From Diphasiastrum complanatum (Eukaryota > Streptophyta > Lycopodiopsida > Lycopodiales > Lycopodiaceae): a stretch of 64,000 nt of DNA. Below the pieces are notes generated by a model, which ran no database searches, was not told where the DNA came from, and saw only the letters and a program-made list of their open reading frames with translations. Numbering within the stretch: position 1 is the first letter of the stretch; every line of letters starts with the position of its first letter. The stretch spans positions 40,870,368-40,934,367 of the forward strand of contig CM055106.1 of NCBI GenBank assembly GCA_029204225.1. The letters run 5' to 3'. The translations under genes were made by a program, and so were the position numbers. This document shows positions 49,306 to 62,659 of this stretch, in pieces.

Positions 49306-51520
49306 TTGAGATTCACACAAATTCTTATCTTTCCACTCTTCTTAGGAATGACGACAATTGGCGAAAACCATTCAGTATGTTCGATTTCATAAATGAAATC
49401 GGCTTCAAGTAACCTCTGTAACTCTTTCTTAAGAAGATCTATAACTTGGATTACATCGATAGAATCTTGTGACTTTTGGAACTGCATCAGGCATCAAAGG
49501 AATTGTATGCTCGATCACAGATGTTAGAATCCCTTTTAGATCCTTGTATGTCCAAGCAAAACAATCTCGATACTTAACCAACAACTTCCTTAGCGCTTGA
49601 CACAACTCTGGGGTAAGTTGTGTTCCAACTTGCACAATCTTTTCTGGTTCTCCTAGTTCATTGGCTATGTCCTAGCTGGTCCATCGTAAACATCTTTCGC
49701 TTCTGATTCTTGCTCTTCTTGTTCACGATGAGCTTTCGGTAACATAATCACAACATCCAAAGTATAGCATTTGAAATGCTCTGGCATATCATGCTAGACT
49801 TTTTCTGGTTGTTCTTTTTCATAAGGATTGATCTTGGATCTTTGTTTAGCTTTCTTGGCAGGAATCGATCGTGGAGGTGATGACTTTCCTAGAAGATGTG
49901 CTCTTCTATGAAGGTGATGACTTCCTTAATGGTGATTTCTTGCAAGAACTCTGACTAGAAGAATCATCCTTGATCTTCTCTTTTTCTTTATCCAATAAAG
50001 GTGGTACAACTTCAGGTTCAATTTTTCGAGATGATTTTTTTCCATTTCAGGACCGTATTGTAATGTTGCTTTGCTTGCTTCTTCGTCAATGGTCCTGCAG
50101 CCTTTCCTTCCTTCAATATAACTGTTTTAGGCAGTTTTATTGTTGGTTCTTCAAGAATATCTCGGATTTCAAACCTCATAGGATCCATATGGTTTAAGAT
50201 CTACTCATCTGTAAGTTCGACATCTTCATCGTATGACAAGGCGTGACTAACATGAATTAGATTATCCTCAATCGGGGATTTGGTATTGGATCTGTTGATA
50301 TCCAAGCTATGTTCATCATGTTCAATGAAAAAGTGATCAACGTATTTAAAGTTCGATCTGGTAAAGGAATCTTGCTCAATTTGGATTGATTATCTCGTTG
50401 ACACATATAGCCTGCTATACAATTTACTATTGCAAGAGCTTGGTTCCAATTGACAGTATCAGTTTGAGATTCATAATAAACTCCCAAATTCTTTACATAT
50501 CGATCATAAGTATGATCCGTTGTTGATGAATCATCATCCCCCTTTTTGGACTACTGGCTTGATAGTCCAAGTGTTTGGATCAACTTTGACTGCACGCTCA
50601 TGATTCTCGAAAGTAATTTTTCCGGTGCCCCAACTTGTGCAACTCGTAACTATAGACGACCCAATAAGACACGGTAAACATTTGGTGCATGTAAGTCCCA
50701 TTACTACAAAGTTAATGACAAACTGAACTCCGACAATTTTGACAAGTATATCTTCTACCATTCCTTTAGGATGTTGTTTGATCAACTAGCTTTATGGCGA
50801 AAGTGGCAGACTTCATCATTGTAAGTCCCCATTTTGCACATAGCTTTGTTGAAATCAGGTTAACTCCTGAACCTCCATCTATCACAGTTGCTTCTTTATC
50901 AAACTGTCTATGTTGTATCAGCAAGGCGATGTTTCGTTGCTCACTTTCCTAGGCTGCTTCTACATTGAGTAATTCATTCATTTCTTCAAAATCGGCACAA
51001 AAAAGTGGCTTTTGACGGACTTGTGTTCAATCTGAGTTAATCTTTCTACTAATACTTCTTTTTCTTTAGGCACCAGCTTAAGAAATTCTCCCAATGTAAT
51101 ATCCATCTTGCTTGACAGAATATTCACGATCATTTCCGTTTGCGATGCTTCAGGTTCTGTCATCTTGAAGGGTTCTTCATGATGGTGCAACTTCGTATTA
51201 ACATCTGTTCGTGGATAATGTCCTTCCGGTTGCGGCACAAGAGACGAATGGGCTTCGGCTGCTGCTTTAGCTGCTTCTAGGGCTTGTTCTTCTTGCAACT
51301 GTTTAATCCACTACCTCATATTCTGGTATCTCCTTTTCTAAGTTGAGATTCAGATACACCCCTAATGCAGTAGGTATATCTGTAGTTGGTACAGATTCAG
51401 CAGGTACCGAATCAACCAGGACCTCTTTCTGCTTCTGAGCTCTAGTAACAACCATCAAAGGCACACTTGGTTCAACAGGTTGAGATGTTGGTCTTTGCTT
51501 GATCATAACAATATTCACTG
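49306..51520 (-). pseudogene. Ty3/gypsy protease and RT start
   Basis: The minus strand from 51518 gives VVTRAQKQKEV (the linker before protease in plant gypsy), then GGSGVNLISTKLCAKWG (protease start), LVKIVGVQFVINFVVMG and SWGTGKITFENHERAV. Next comes CFAWTYKDLKGI with IEHTIPL, the region before RT, and LLEADFIYEIEHTEWFSPIV, then VIPKKSGKIRICVNLKAL, the first RT motif. It ends there, at the junction with the unidentified block; the catalytic YxDD is missing. Several stops and shifts. Confidence 0.85.
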
Positions 51521-53831
51521 GAGCAGTAATTGAAGAAACAAAATGTTTTGAGGCACAAAGCTTTGCTAGCTTTCGAGCTCATGTTTGCAGAAATACACAA
51601 AAATGACCAACATGTCTTCGTATAAGCAAAAATACAAAGGAACTTCCCACAAAAAACCACCCCAGGTCACAACCGCCACATAATTGTTTTACCCAAACAA
51701 GACACGATCGTGAATACCTCGAAGGTCAAACGTTCGAAGACCAAAGGAGCTCAAAAGTGAAGCCGAAGGTCAAACGAGACACGAAGGCAAAGAAGACTCG
51801 AAGATCGAAAGGCGGCGGATCTTCACGCTCCAAGTACAAAGGAAATCAAGAAAGTACCAAGAGGACGTCCTCATCCACGGATGATGCTAAAGGCAATTTG
51901 AATGCCATTAGCCGTTTTTGTAATCAAAGATTAGATTAAACCCTTTCTCTCTCCATCTATATAATCAGATCGAAGATGAGAGAATTGGTTGGATTGTCAA
52001 TTGGTTGAGTATGAACATGAGCTAAGCATAGTGTTGTTGAGTCGACGTTCAATAAGTCCTCTAGTAAGCGAGACGATCTGACATTATTCGTGAGAAACAT
52101 AGCTTCTCTTGCGCCAACGCGTTGTGTGGGTTTGTCACAACAACGCTCTTACAAAAGGAACATTGATAATACAGTAGCTTAAATGCACATGTAGTTTTAT
52201 TTTGAATGATCTCGCATGCTTGGATGTCTAATTGTTATCTATACATGTTCAGTTGTTTAATTTTATTTCGCACACTAATTCATCTTTGTCGAATGCTTAG
52301 ACGAATTACAACGTAGGTCAAGAGTGTCTGTCTACACTTTGGAGGATTGTAGATATGATTTAGTAGATAGTAGCTGGCAGACAAAATCGAATTCCATCTG
52401 GGTTTCAAAAACAAGGTATGGACAAGAAATATCGTTCATATATTGCTGACATAACCCAAGTGTAATCATTACAAGAAGTCAAACCAATATCTATACAAGA
52501 ATCGATACAAGGAATTTCATTCCTTCAAGAAGATCCTTAACCGTCTTATCCGATATTTCAGAGATCTAAAAACTCCATCTAGATTATCATACTGTATAGG
52601 CACATATCTATTACGAACCCATAAATTTTAATCCTGATGGATTACAATAATCCATTCATGAAATGGTGAATCACCAAGAAGGTCCACCCATGGTTTATTA
52701 ACACATCATGATTCTGTTTTGGTCTATCTGAGAGTTCCAACTCTATAAGACTTAATCATTTACTAATAGAACATATGTGATCCATGTATCACTTCTCATT
52801 CCTCACATCATAATTCACACTCCAATTTATGGTCATTCTCATGATCATGTAAGATATCCAACATGAATTCAATTAAGATTCTTTATGGAATCAACCATTA
52901 TGCAATTTTCCTATAGGGATGCAAATCCAAATTGCATAATTCATACACATTTACTAACTCAGATGTCCAGTCAGAAACATTAGAAAACACCAAAAGCCAT
53001 CAAAAAACTAAAAAACACAGAAAAGAACCTTCTCACCCGATTCACTGTGCATAGGTGTGATTCAGATCTATCTACTGCCAGGTCGACAAAAAATAATACC
53101 AAAAATAGAAGGCCAAAGTGACTATTCATCTAGTTGTTGGTAATCTTTTGTGGAAAGTTTAATATCTTTTTGCAAAAATATCAGTTCTCTAAGAAGAACC
53201 TTCGCCAAAATCTTCGCCAGAGTATGTGTCAGTCCTACTTACTATTTTTGTTGGAAGTGATGAATGGATTGCTCCTGACATTATTGTGTCAAAATCCTTT
53301 ACTGCAAATTACAATTAGATGTCAAAAACTCAATGAAAGAAAGTCTTGGGTCAAAAGTCATTAGATTAAGTTGGTTCCTTTCTTTAAATGTATTTTTTGA
53401 TTTCTTTTCAAGTGCAAGTGTTCGTAGGACGCCTACTTTATTTGTTGGTAAAAGAATACCAAATTATACTCTTTTTAATTTGATGGATAAAGGTTCGGAT
53501 AGCAAGACAGTTGGAGATATTGAATGTAGCATGAAAAATATTTTATGATCTTTCATTATCATATTCGTGAAAAGAAAAATGCCATCCAACTTGCCTATTG
53601 GGGTTGATGAAGATTTTCATCTTGCATGTAGTGTTACAACTTGCAAATCTCAAAATTAGCCTTGTAGAAACTCGAGCTACATCTCATGCAATATGGTTTA
53701 GTTGTCATATGTGACAGGCATATAGGTTTAGATAGTGAAATGGCCAAACTTGGCCTAGTAGAAACTTGAGGTACCATAAATGCATAGAGTGCTAGTTGTC
53801 CAAAATGACATGCAAGACATGCAAGAATTGT
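51521..53831. other. spacer, possible decayed LTR
   Basis: At 51730-52150 a Lys/Arg-rich open frame (51757-51939) is followed by CCATCTATATAATCAGA (TATA-like) and a GTGTGGGTTTGTCACAAC end-like sequence. This may be a gypsy LTR in plus orientation, but no ends or partner are seen. 52200-53600 shows nothing; 53630-53830 has two ~80-base imperfect copies containing TAGTAGAAACT(T/C)GAG. Confidence 0.35.
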
Positions 53832-54359
53832 TGTTGACACATGAAAGTGAAATTGTACTTTAATAGTGTAGAATTTGCCACATGTAGAAAGTAGGTAGAA
53901 GTAGGTGGATCAATATGCATGTAAAGTGATATGTGTCACTATTTTGGTAGGATACACTTGTAGATGTGGATAAAAGTGGTTGCATGTTAGTACTACCACG
54001 AGTTTTCATCATTCCCTATATATGTAAGTGAGAATCCTCACTATTCTTGATGATGAATCAAACTTTGTAGCAAAACCATGTCAATTTGGATCATGATTTT
54101 GTAAACTTGTAATATGATTCTCTCTTTAACTCGAGGAGGGACTTTTTCTCATGTAATTAGTTTTCATTGTACTTTCCCACATGTTTGGAATGTAGTTACT
54201 TTTGATGATTTGCATTGTGGATTGTGTTGTAGCCTTGGATTCTATTGTTAGATTGTGAATTTCACTCTAATTGTCATCTAGGTGCTATCACAAAGCTTAG
54301 GGAAGGTCATTATCACATTTATGGTATTTCCACACATGTGGTTTGCTGGTTTTTTCACA
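53832..54359 (+). repeat. 5' LTR of a copia element
   Basis: Starts TGTTGACACATG and ends TTTTTTCACA. It has CCCTATATATG (TATA box-like) at about 54015 and is followed at once by the primer site. The 5' border is the less certain end. Confidence 0.65.
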
Positions 54360-54371
54360 TGGTATCAGAGT
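54360..54371 (+). other. tRNA-iMet primer binding site
   Basis: TGGTATCAGAGT, complementary to the 3' end of plant initiator methionine tRNA (classic TGGTATCAGAGC with one change), lies directly after the LTR end CACA. It would prime minus-strand synthesis. Confidence 0.85.
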
Positions 54372-55147
54372 GATACTAAGCTCTTAATGCTATAATCTGT
54401 TTATGCCTGAGAAATTCTGAGACAATTCAAGCTAGAAAGCAGTTTTTCCACTTTTTGCTATCAATTCTTGATGTGTTTGTGGATTAATGAGATCAAATTG
54501 TAAGTGATCATACTAGATCAGGTTCTATACAAATTTTGGATATTTCACATGTGTGAAAACCCGTTCACTTCAACCAATTTGTTCTCCTAACTATTTGATC
54601 CAAATATAGTGACATTCTAGTTTGTTGGAAGGTTAGAAGAGTCTACTTTCCACTACAATCTATTCCAAATCAAACTGATGAGCCTAGCAAGATTATAAGC
54701 TCTTAAAGAGGGGTAGAGAGTGACCCAAAACCTAAGTGGACACTTTTTGATTTGATCATTTTGCTTATTTGATTCAAAATCCATTTACGAGTATGTCTAT
54801 CAAAGATAGAATTGTGTAGACAAGTTTGTGAAGTCGTAGGCACATCATTTCACATAAGTGAGTTGTGTTTGAGTTGCATGTGAGATCCTAGAGTGTTTTT
54901 TAGTTCTTTGAAATTCGTGGAAAAATTTGACATCGTACTTGCTAGTGCTTCATCATCAGATAGAGGCTAGATTCAGATTCAAGTTGATTGATTCTCTGAT
55001 GTGAACTAGATCTCACATGTTTTGTTGCAAGATTTCAATAAGTTGGATCAACATTCCGAGCTAGATCCTAGACTTAAAGAGTAGCAACACATTCAATTCC
55101 ATTTATTTATCATTACTAGAAAAGTTCTCAAAGAGAACATGACATGC

Positions 55148-56403
55148 ATGGCATCATATCTCTTGGAACATGGCGAGAGGTTAACATCTTCCAATTATGC
55201 TATTTAGAAGGTAAGAATGGAATCATTATTGGTTCTTCAAGATGTAATGGAAATTGTGTTAGGAATTGAAGTTGAACCTAAAGCTCCTAATGAAGCTCAG
55301 ACATTCAAGAAGAGATCCATAATTACTCTTCACTTTATCAAGATGAATGTGTCTAATGAAGTGTTAAGAGAGATTATTTCTTGCACCTCATCCAAAGAGG
55401 CTTGGGATATCCTTAGTACAATTTATGAAGCAAAGAACACATCAAGAGTGCTCACATTTAGAAACCAAATATTTCTAAACTATCAGAGAGTTGATGAGAG
55501 TGCTTCAAACTATGTCATGAGAGTTAAAGATCTTCACAAAGAATTAGCATGCATTGGAGATACTCTAAAAATCTGTGAACTTGTTCAAGTAATCCTTAAT
55601 GGATTAAGAGATGAGTATGATAACATTGTCCAAACTTATGCTATTGAGGAGGAGCTACCAACATTGGAAACTCTTCAAGGAGTTCTAATTGCTAAAGAAA
55701 GCAGACAAGAGAACAAGTTGCTGAGGATCAACAAACCCTCATTGAAGGATGGTGGAGATGAGAAGGCACTCTTCACCAATGACAAGTCGAGAGGCAAGGG
55801 CAAAGGACAACAACATCACTTCAAGAAGGACAAGGTCAAAGCAAAGAACAAAGACTAATATGGAGAAGAAGATGATTTATCTCATTCTTCTACCTCAAAG
55901 TACAAGGAGATTCAAGCCAACATTACCAAAGAAGACTTACATGAAAGTGAGAAGAGACACTCATGGTGTCAAGTTTGTCCTCTACACCCTTCAATGATGT
56001 ATCTTGGTATATTGATAGTGGTGCAACATCACACATGGGTTACACCAAGAGTTCTTTTGTTTCTATTGAACCTTTTCAAGAACTTAAGAAATTAATATAC
56101 ACAACTATTGGTCATGCATGTTCTATTGAAGGAGTTGGAAGCACTTCCTTGAATCTTGCATCTTCTATGAGTTTATCACTTTCAAATGTACTCTTTGTTC
56201 CTAAACTTATAAAAAATGTGATTAGTGTTGGAAAGTTACTTGATGATAATTTTGATGTGGAATTCAATATCAATAATTGTATCATTAAAAAAGGTGATGA
56301 GATCCTAGCATGTGGATCAAAATATGGTGGCATTTTCAAGTTAGATCTACAAGAAAGTGTAAGTTCTTGTAATTTTGATTTGATCCGGGATGCTCAAATT
56401 TAA
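55148..56403 (+). pseudogene. Ty1/copia gag and protease
   Basis: The ATG at 55148 opens MASYLLEHGERLTSSNYAI, then TAG at codon 20 (the Trp expected in NYxxWK), then KVRMESLLVLQDVMEIVLG. The frame 55217-55858 carries the UBN2 capsid: LREIISCTSSKEAWDILSTI, FRNQIFLNYQRVDESASNYV and LNGLRDEYDNIVQTYA, ending in a Lys-rich tail. The zinc knuckle is not recognisable. After a frameshift, 55963-56403 reads VSWYIDSGATSHM (protease, catalytic DSGA) and IEGVGSTSLNL, LFVPKLIKNVISVGKLLDD and KYGGIFKL, ending at a stop before integrase. It follows the LTR and primer site at 53832-54371, so all belong to one copy truncated at its 3' end. Confidence 0.9.
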
Positions 56404-56774
56404 CTCTTGTCTGAATATGTACACCTTAGAGCTTTTGTGGTCACCAGACAAAAAGTATAGGAAAATCAATAATCCATAACCAATAATCAACTAAAATTAT
56501 ACGTCTCGAAAGCAGTACATATTGCATGTTGAACACAAAAAATAGATGCATTTTATTGAAAATTACCTTTGCAAGATCGACATCTTCTTGAAGATTATAC
56601 CACTCAAAAAAACGTTACTTTCTATCAAAGAAGAAGATAAAACATACTTTACCTACCAAAAAAGCCATCATCTAGACATATACCATTATGAGAAATAACA
56701 CGATTGTGAAGTATCTAATCAAATGGAATAACATATTCTTGAAGAGGTGGCTACTTGAGAACCTTGATCAGTTT
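56404..56774. other. spacer
   Basis: No feature recognised; marks where the copia element breaks off. Confidence 0.4.
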
Positions 56775-57061
56775 TACAAGAAGGTGACGCACTAGGTTTA
56801 GTCAATAACCTTGCGCAAGTGATCCAGACCATGTTGGATGAGAAGAAGGACATGGACAAAAGAATTTCCGAGTTAGGATCCGAGAACACTTTGATCATCC
56901 AGAAGGTGATTCAGCTGAATCGGGAGTTGACGATCACCAAACAACACGAAGCAAAGTCCGAAGCTGAGATGAAGAAAGCCCAACAATCAGCCGAAACATT
57001 GGAAGGCTATGTGGGAGCTCTTCATAATACCCTCAGTGGACAAGGTTGTCCAAGATGCTAA
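56775..57061 (+). other. candidate coiled-coil exon
   Basis: An open frame reads LQEGDALGLVNNLAQVIQ, MLDEKKDMDKRISELGSEN and AKSEAEMKKAQQSAETLEG, ending PRC and TAA. It is rich in Glu, Lys and Leu at heptad-like spacing. It has a CAG acceptor-like site upstream and no close ATG. No family is recognised; a displaced exon or gag coiled coil is possible. Confidence 0.35.
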
Positions 57062-57429
57062 CTTTTGATTATTCTCCAATTATGCTTTTTAAACTACTGT
57101 TGTAGAGCTATAAGTTTTTTATTGTTTCCAAATGAGTAACTTCACAAAAGCTACGAAAAAATCACACAAATTTAATTCCATCAACTCGAAAAACATATAC
57201 ACAATAAGATTGAATTGCATCTATCATATGATTCTTTGTAACATTACATAAAGTTATGAAATTTAAGTATATCTAAACATTTTTTAAACATGGGAAACAT
57301 GTAGGAAAAGTCACTACACACCCACTACATGGTTAGAGATGATAGGCATTTATTAGATTTTGAATCCCAATTGACAATGGATGACATATTGGCATGGAAT
57401 AGATTGGAAGATGATGTCAATAAGGCTAT

Positions 57430-57988
57430 AACTACTCTATCACAATTGACAAGTGAATGAGCATAGACAAGAAACAATAAACATGAATTTGAAATTCTGA
57501 TAATAAAGCCAGTACATATGATGATTGAAGAAGAAATTCAATGGCGATCTAGAATAGACTCTGGATGACTGATCTACACAAGAATATAATGCTCCAACTA
57601 CTGATGAATGCTTTTCAATGTGATGGTTATATAGTAGCGACCACCAACAGAGAGAGCAAACAGCCAAAGGACCAAAGGGATGCAAAACACCAAAAGTGTG
57701 TTTTCGCATAAGGAGTCGGAAGGCCAAATCATGAAGAGGCCGTACCCTGCCGTTGGGGGGCTCTGCCTCCCAAATCCCCCACTGGGGGGGCTCCGCCCCC
57801 CAAACCCCTTAGGACTTCCTACTATGCAATCTAGCCATCTCCTAACTATCATGGTATCACAATAGACCACAATACTAACAACCGTGTTCAATAATGGCTT
57901 CTCCTCATAACGGGGGCCTTACAGATTTGAGCTCACGGTTAACTAGTGACTACTAAACTGAGAGGTGAATGTTTAGTTATGTCTAACA
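57430..57988 (-). repeat. LTR-like segment with GC-rich hairpin
   Basis: On the minus strand it starts TGTTAGACATAACTAAAC and contains GGGGGGCGGAGCCCCCC with GGGGGATTTGGGAGGC, then CGCTACTATATAACC (TATA box-like). The downstream end cannot be fixed and no partner is seen, so solo-LTR status is tentative. Confidence 0.4.
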
Positions 57989-60900
57989 ACTCCTGTCATG
58001 TGCTACATGTAATTAGCCCACGAGCTTACTAAATGCTATGCTAACTACGGCCATGGAGCTATATCAGACTAGATTTAGTCAATAGGACAGTTAATAAAGT
58101 GGCTCGAACCATTGCGCTGTATTTGTGAATAGCGGAATTGTAATAATGGTTGTAAGGCCCAATTTAGCTAAATAAGATCCCAAACTTATAGTAGAGACAC
58201 AAATGACCACTATAAATGGTTGAGGTTGTGCTAAATTAAAAGGCTATTGTTCATTTTGGTAATTTTAAATTCTAAGAGATCTTGGAACTTCTCTTTGAGA
58301 GCTTTCTTAATGGGATCATGTGACTACAATCGCATGAGAGCTTGGATCATGCTCTGGAATTAGGCCCAATCTTTTGAATGATCTCCATCCATAAATAATG
58401 AATGCTTACTTTGCCTAATTCGGTGAAGTTTTGCTACTTTTTATCTACTTTCTTGATTTTTGCCTTGTTTTTTTATGGTTTCTTGCATTTCGATTGTAAT
58501 TTGATGTTCATGAATGGATTACATGTTTTGATGCTAAGATTGGCACATGCCAACTCCTCTTGGATAATCCAATGACAACTCTTTGCCATGTATGTTGTCA
58601 TTTTCCAAATTGACTAAGAGTCATTCACCTCCCATGTCGTTCCATTTCTTACATTAATACTATGAATCTCCCTCTAGCAGATAGCACATATCAATATGTT
58701 TTAAGTAATTAAAATACATACTAGATATGTCAATCCAAAATTTTGCATGAGATCCCAAAAATCGTCACAACAACCCCACCACATATTGTATACAAAAACC
58801 ATGAAATAGTTGTGCTATGCTTTGTTGGTTGAAATATATTGCTCCATTTTTTGCAATTCGACTAAATTTCAAAATATGACATTTTTTATAACATTGTTTT
58901 TCGCTTTTGAAAGTGGGCATGCCTTCGAAGAGCCACTTATGCAATGACCATCCAAATGATTATTCTCAATATGGTTTCGTTTTTTTTTGTCATTCTATAC
59001 GATTGCAAATAAAAGACATAATTTGATTGTTCTTTGGTAGATGCCAACTGCCTAGGACTTTCCCTGACACTTTTTTTGAATTGTGTTTAAATGTGATTTA
59101 ATTTTTTAAAACCGTTCTCTCATTGTTATCAAGTAAATTTCCTTTGCCATTTTCTCTTTAACTTTGTGTTATTCACCCAAATGAGAATTGAAATGTTATA
59201 AGAGAACTTAGCAAGAACTTTCATAGTTCAATTCCAAACCATTTTCCAATTATATGGATCAAGTACGTATGTCATAGATACATGTCCCCAAATTAGCCCA
59301 TGAGTTCAATGTGGCCAAAACTTAAGCTTTTCTTTCCATTAAAAATACTACTAGATAAGTTTTTGATTCATTGTGTCTCTCCAACATGAGATGATAGATT
59401 AGGCTAGGCAAGAGAATTTGTTTGTTGATTAATGAGCTAGGAGTGCCAAATGTTTGCTCTTCCAACGTAACCAATTTAGAATGGGTATTCTACAAAAGCT
59501 CCATCTACAGTGGTTATTTGGAATCTCATGGGGTCCATAGCTTCCTTGATAATCCAAGGAGGTGCCCTTCTATTAGAAAGTAGCAAATTTTGGATTTGTC
59601 TAGAGTCCGTACAGAGCATGATATTTGACAAACACTTCGTAAATTTGATCATCAATTGTCATACAAGCTTATACATCATCAAGCAAATTAAGTCCAAATA
59701 TTTCTATGGACCCAAATCTATTATGATCAATTTCACCTCTTTTTGTACCATATTTAAGAATCTGAAGTGCGAAGATTGCAATTACTAGTGGAGGATAATA
59801 GACATCCCACCTTACATTTTTTAATACTCAAAAAGGTAAAACAAAAACCATTGGTTTCGATGCAAGGTGATGCACAGCTTTTTCCAACTGCAAATATGTT
59901 GTCCCAAGAGACATGAACAAAGGCCTTTAACCTGATAAACAACTAATCTTCACCAAATTGCTTCTTCACCATTATTACTTGTAGCGCAAAACTTAACTTG
60001 ATGTTAAGAACAACTCATAGTTCCATGCTCTATTCAGGATCATCTATGATGTGAGCATCTGCTTCTCCCTTCGCTATGCTTTCCATTAGAGTCCTACTTT
60101 GGAATCAAATGAGATATTGCTAGAGAGCCTACAAGTGCCAAATTTGTTGAGAAATACTAGGTGGGTAGCCGTGACCTCATGAACTATAGCACAACCTTGT
60201 GCCCAGGACAGTTAGTTATTATATGTATTGATTATTTGTTCTAAAGCTACCTCACGATGCTAAATGTCGGGTACAAAATACTTGCTGAAATGCTCCTTCT
60301 CTATGATAAAGTTCTCTGAAGTCCTCAATTGGTCGCACATGGCAACCGCACTAAATACTCTATGCAATTCTTTCTAACTTGCTAATATGAGAAGGACCTA
60401 AGAATAATCATGAAAAACTTTGATACCATCATCAGCAATGCCATATGATTACCTTTCATATTGTCTATCTTTAAGATGCTCTTTTCACTTTCTAGTGTGC
60501 TATGAAAATAGGATGAAGGGATTTAGCCAATTCAGCAAGAATTCCAATAAAAAACCTAAGCATCTATAGGTCTCTTTGATCTCTCTTATTTCTATAAGTC
60601 TGCTTGTTGATGAGCCCTATGTTTATTTTCTCAAAGTGCAGAGATGTGTTGCATAACAATGAACTTGAATCATTCACGTTCGTTAGATTAATACTCATGT
60701 GTTTTGCAGATTCCATAAATTGCCAAACAAGTCTTAAAAGTTCAGTTGGGGCCAAAAAATGGGGGAAATTATGGTATCTTAACCATCTATGAGAACTCAT
60801 CAAATGTTGCAAACCTGCATACAATATTCGGGCCACCTCAAAATGTTGACAATGTAGCTTAAACAATCAGGTTCTGAAGACTGATTTAAGTCTGAATTTT

Positions 60901-61510
60901 GCCACAGGCACATAGATACAAAACTAACTGCAAGGTTCTCAAATTAGCACCCGGCTTTTTAGTATGGCTCTAGCTGGCATTGATTAGTAGATTCTGAACT
61001 CTTGTATAAAGTAGAGTACATATCCTTATTACCAAAATTTGAAGGATCACATATAATCAATTGGCATTTCAATTACGCCTAATATATACCTGCACTTCTG
61101 GTGCAATACAAATCCATTGTGCCTTGTTCAAATCCAATAACCTGCATACTTCCAAATATCATCGTTAGAAATATATTACAAACACAGCTCCAAAGACAAA
61201 CATGTACTTGACAGTTGAATATTCTCCAAAAGCATCCCTTCCTAATACATGACACACAGTAAACTAAATAGGACTACAGAAGATACTTACTGAGTTTTCA
61301 ATTAAAATGTGCTCTGAACAACAATACAGTAGCCTGCATAACAAACAAACACCTCTACAATCTGTCAATGGCATCAAGAGTAAGAGGACATGCCTATCTG
61401 ATCGAATAGCGCCACGTACAACTGAATATGCCCTGACTGATCAGATGTAACCACAAACAGAGCCACCCCGTGCTCTTCAACTTAAGAGTGTAACAGTACA
61501 GCTTATACTA
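57989..61510. other. long unassigned stretch
   Basis: AT-rich, with no frame over about 100 codons and no domain that I can defend on either strand. Between 59400 and 60550 the minus strand has a loose protein-like texture with many stops, which could be very old pol, but no diagnostic motif survives. Confidence 0.4.
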
Positions 61511-62630
61511 TCAAAAGATTTTTTGTAAGAATCTTATAAACCTTCGCCATGAGGGCCATATCCACTCTTTGAAATCGTGATACCTTTCCATGATCGAATC
61601 ACCTAACCGGCTGAGTAGGCTTAAGAAGTCCAAATATGCCTGGCCACTCTGCACATAAAGGACCATCACTTTCTTTTTTGTTGCCATGACCATCTTGAAT
61701 TCTTCAAGCTTGGAAGCTCCCAAAGTGGCTATTTTAGCTGGAATATTTCCAGTTCTAGCATCTTCATAGAGCTGAAAACACTTTTCACGTATCACCAATT
61801 GGTATCCAGAGGACTTTTCTGCAATTTCTTTGGTAACATTGATTGCATCATAAGTTGTCTTCATAAGAAATCCGGTCATTAATGGCCCCATTATCCAGAA
61901 TGGCATCAATTCGTTTGTTACACCAAAACCAAAAATAATTGTCATCATTAAGTAAGAAGTAGCACTGCACACAAATAGCAAAAAACTGTATGAAAAGGAT
62001 TTCCAATACAACCTCTACAAAAAGAATTAGCATCAACCAGAAAGATTACAATGGCACAAAGATCTTATGGAAAACACAGTCTATCCATGTTGGATCTCCT
62101 TTAGCCAAGGAAAGGGAGCTTAATGGCAATGGAGATGTAGCTTACAAAATTGCAACTGGCCATGCAATCCAAGGTTCAGTTGTCTGCCACCTCTCAGAAA
62201 TCTCAGAATTTTGGAGCACGGATAGAAAGCTTTCTTTCTTGAGACCTTGCAGTTTACTTCGCAAGCCTTGTATGAATATTTCTAATAATTTTGACATGCC
62301 AGGCTTTCTCAAAGTCCTTGTAAAATCTTGAAGACCGTCAGAAGTGCTTATTAAGAAGTTTCTCAATTTTTCCGTCTGTTGCCAATCTGACATGAAATTA
62401 GTGCCTTGCGCTGATGGAACTGCTGTATCACTGCCTTCAGAATCATGGTCCGCTGCAACAGCTTGGAAAGCCACGGTTTTCAAAGTATATGTCCTGGTCC
62501 TAATTGTGCAGGGACACTTCTGATTTGAAGAAGTAGTTTGCCTATACAAGCAAGATAAAACATGACAAAACAATGTGAGGAGTACTGTAGATTTCTTCAA
62601 GTTTGGTCTTGTTACAAGACCAGCATTCAT
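61511..62630 (-). CDS. unrecognised two-exon membrane protein
   Basis: Exon 62630-62146 and exon 62012-61511 join across an intron with GTAAGC donor and TTTTTGTAGAG acceptor, keeping frame (AT-T.TT/G-TTG gives AILLYW). The start is the first in-frame ATG after a TAG near 62670. The product is ~328 residues. The N-terminus is basic and Ser/Thr-rich (MNAGLVTRPNLKKSTVLL, RTRTYTLKTVAFQAVAA), like an organelle transit peptide. Residues ~60-160 are soluble and helical (SDWQQTEKLRNFLISTSDG). Two hydrophobic segments follow (SYSFLLFVCSATSYLMMTII; MPFWIMGPLMTGF), then a helical Lys/Glu C-terminal part ending WPSWRRFIRFLQKIF. I do not recognise the family. The intact frame and splicing suggest a real gene; a plastid or mitochondrial membrane location is inference. 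Confidence 0.6.
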
Positions 62631-62659
62631 TCCTACATAAAACAATCCAGCAGCAACAC

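Noticed and set aside
59300-60560. Possible old minus-strand retrotransposon pol
   Set aside because: The texture is vaguely protein-like but no diagnostic motif (YxDD, DSGA, HHCC, DDE) can be read, so I did not annotate it as pol.
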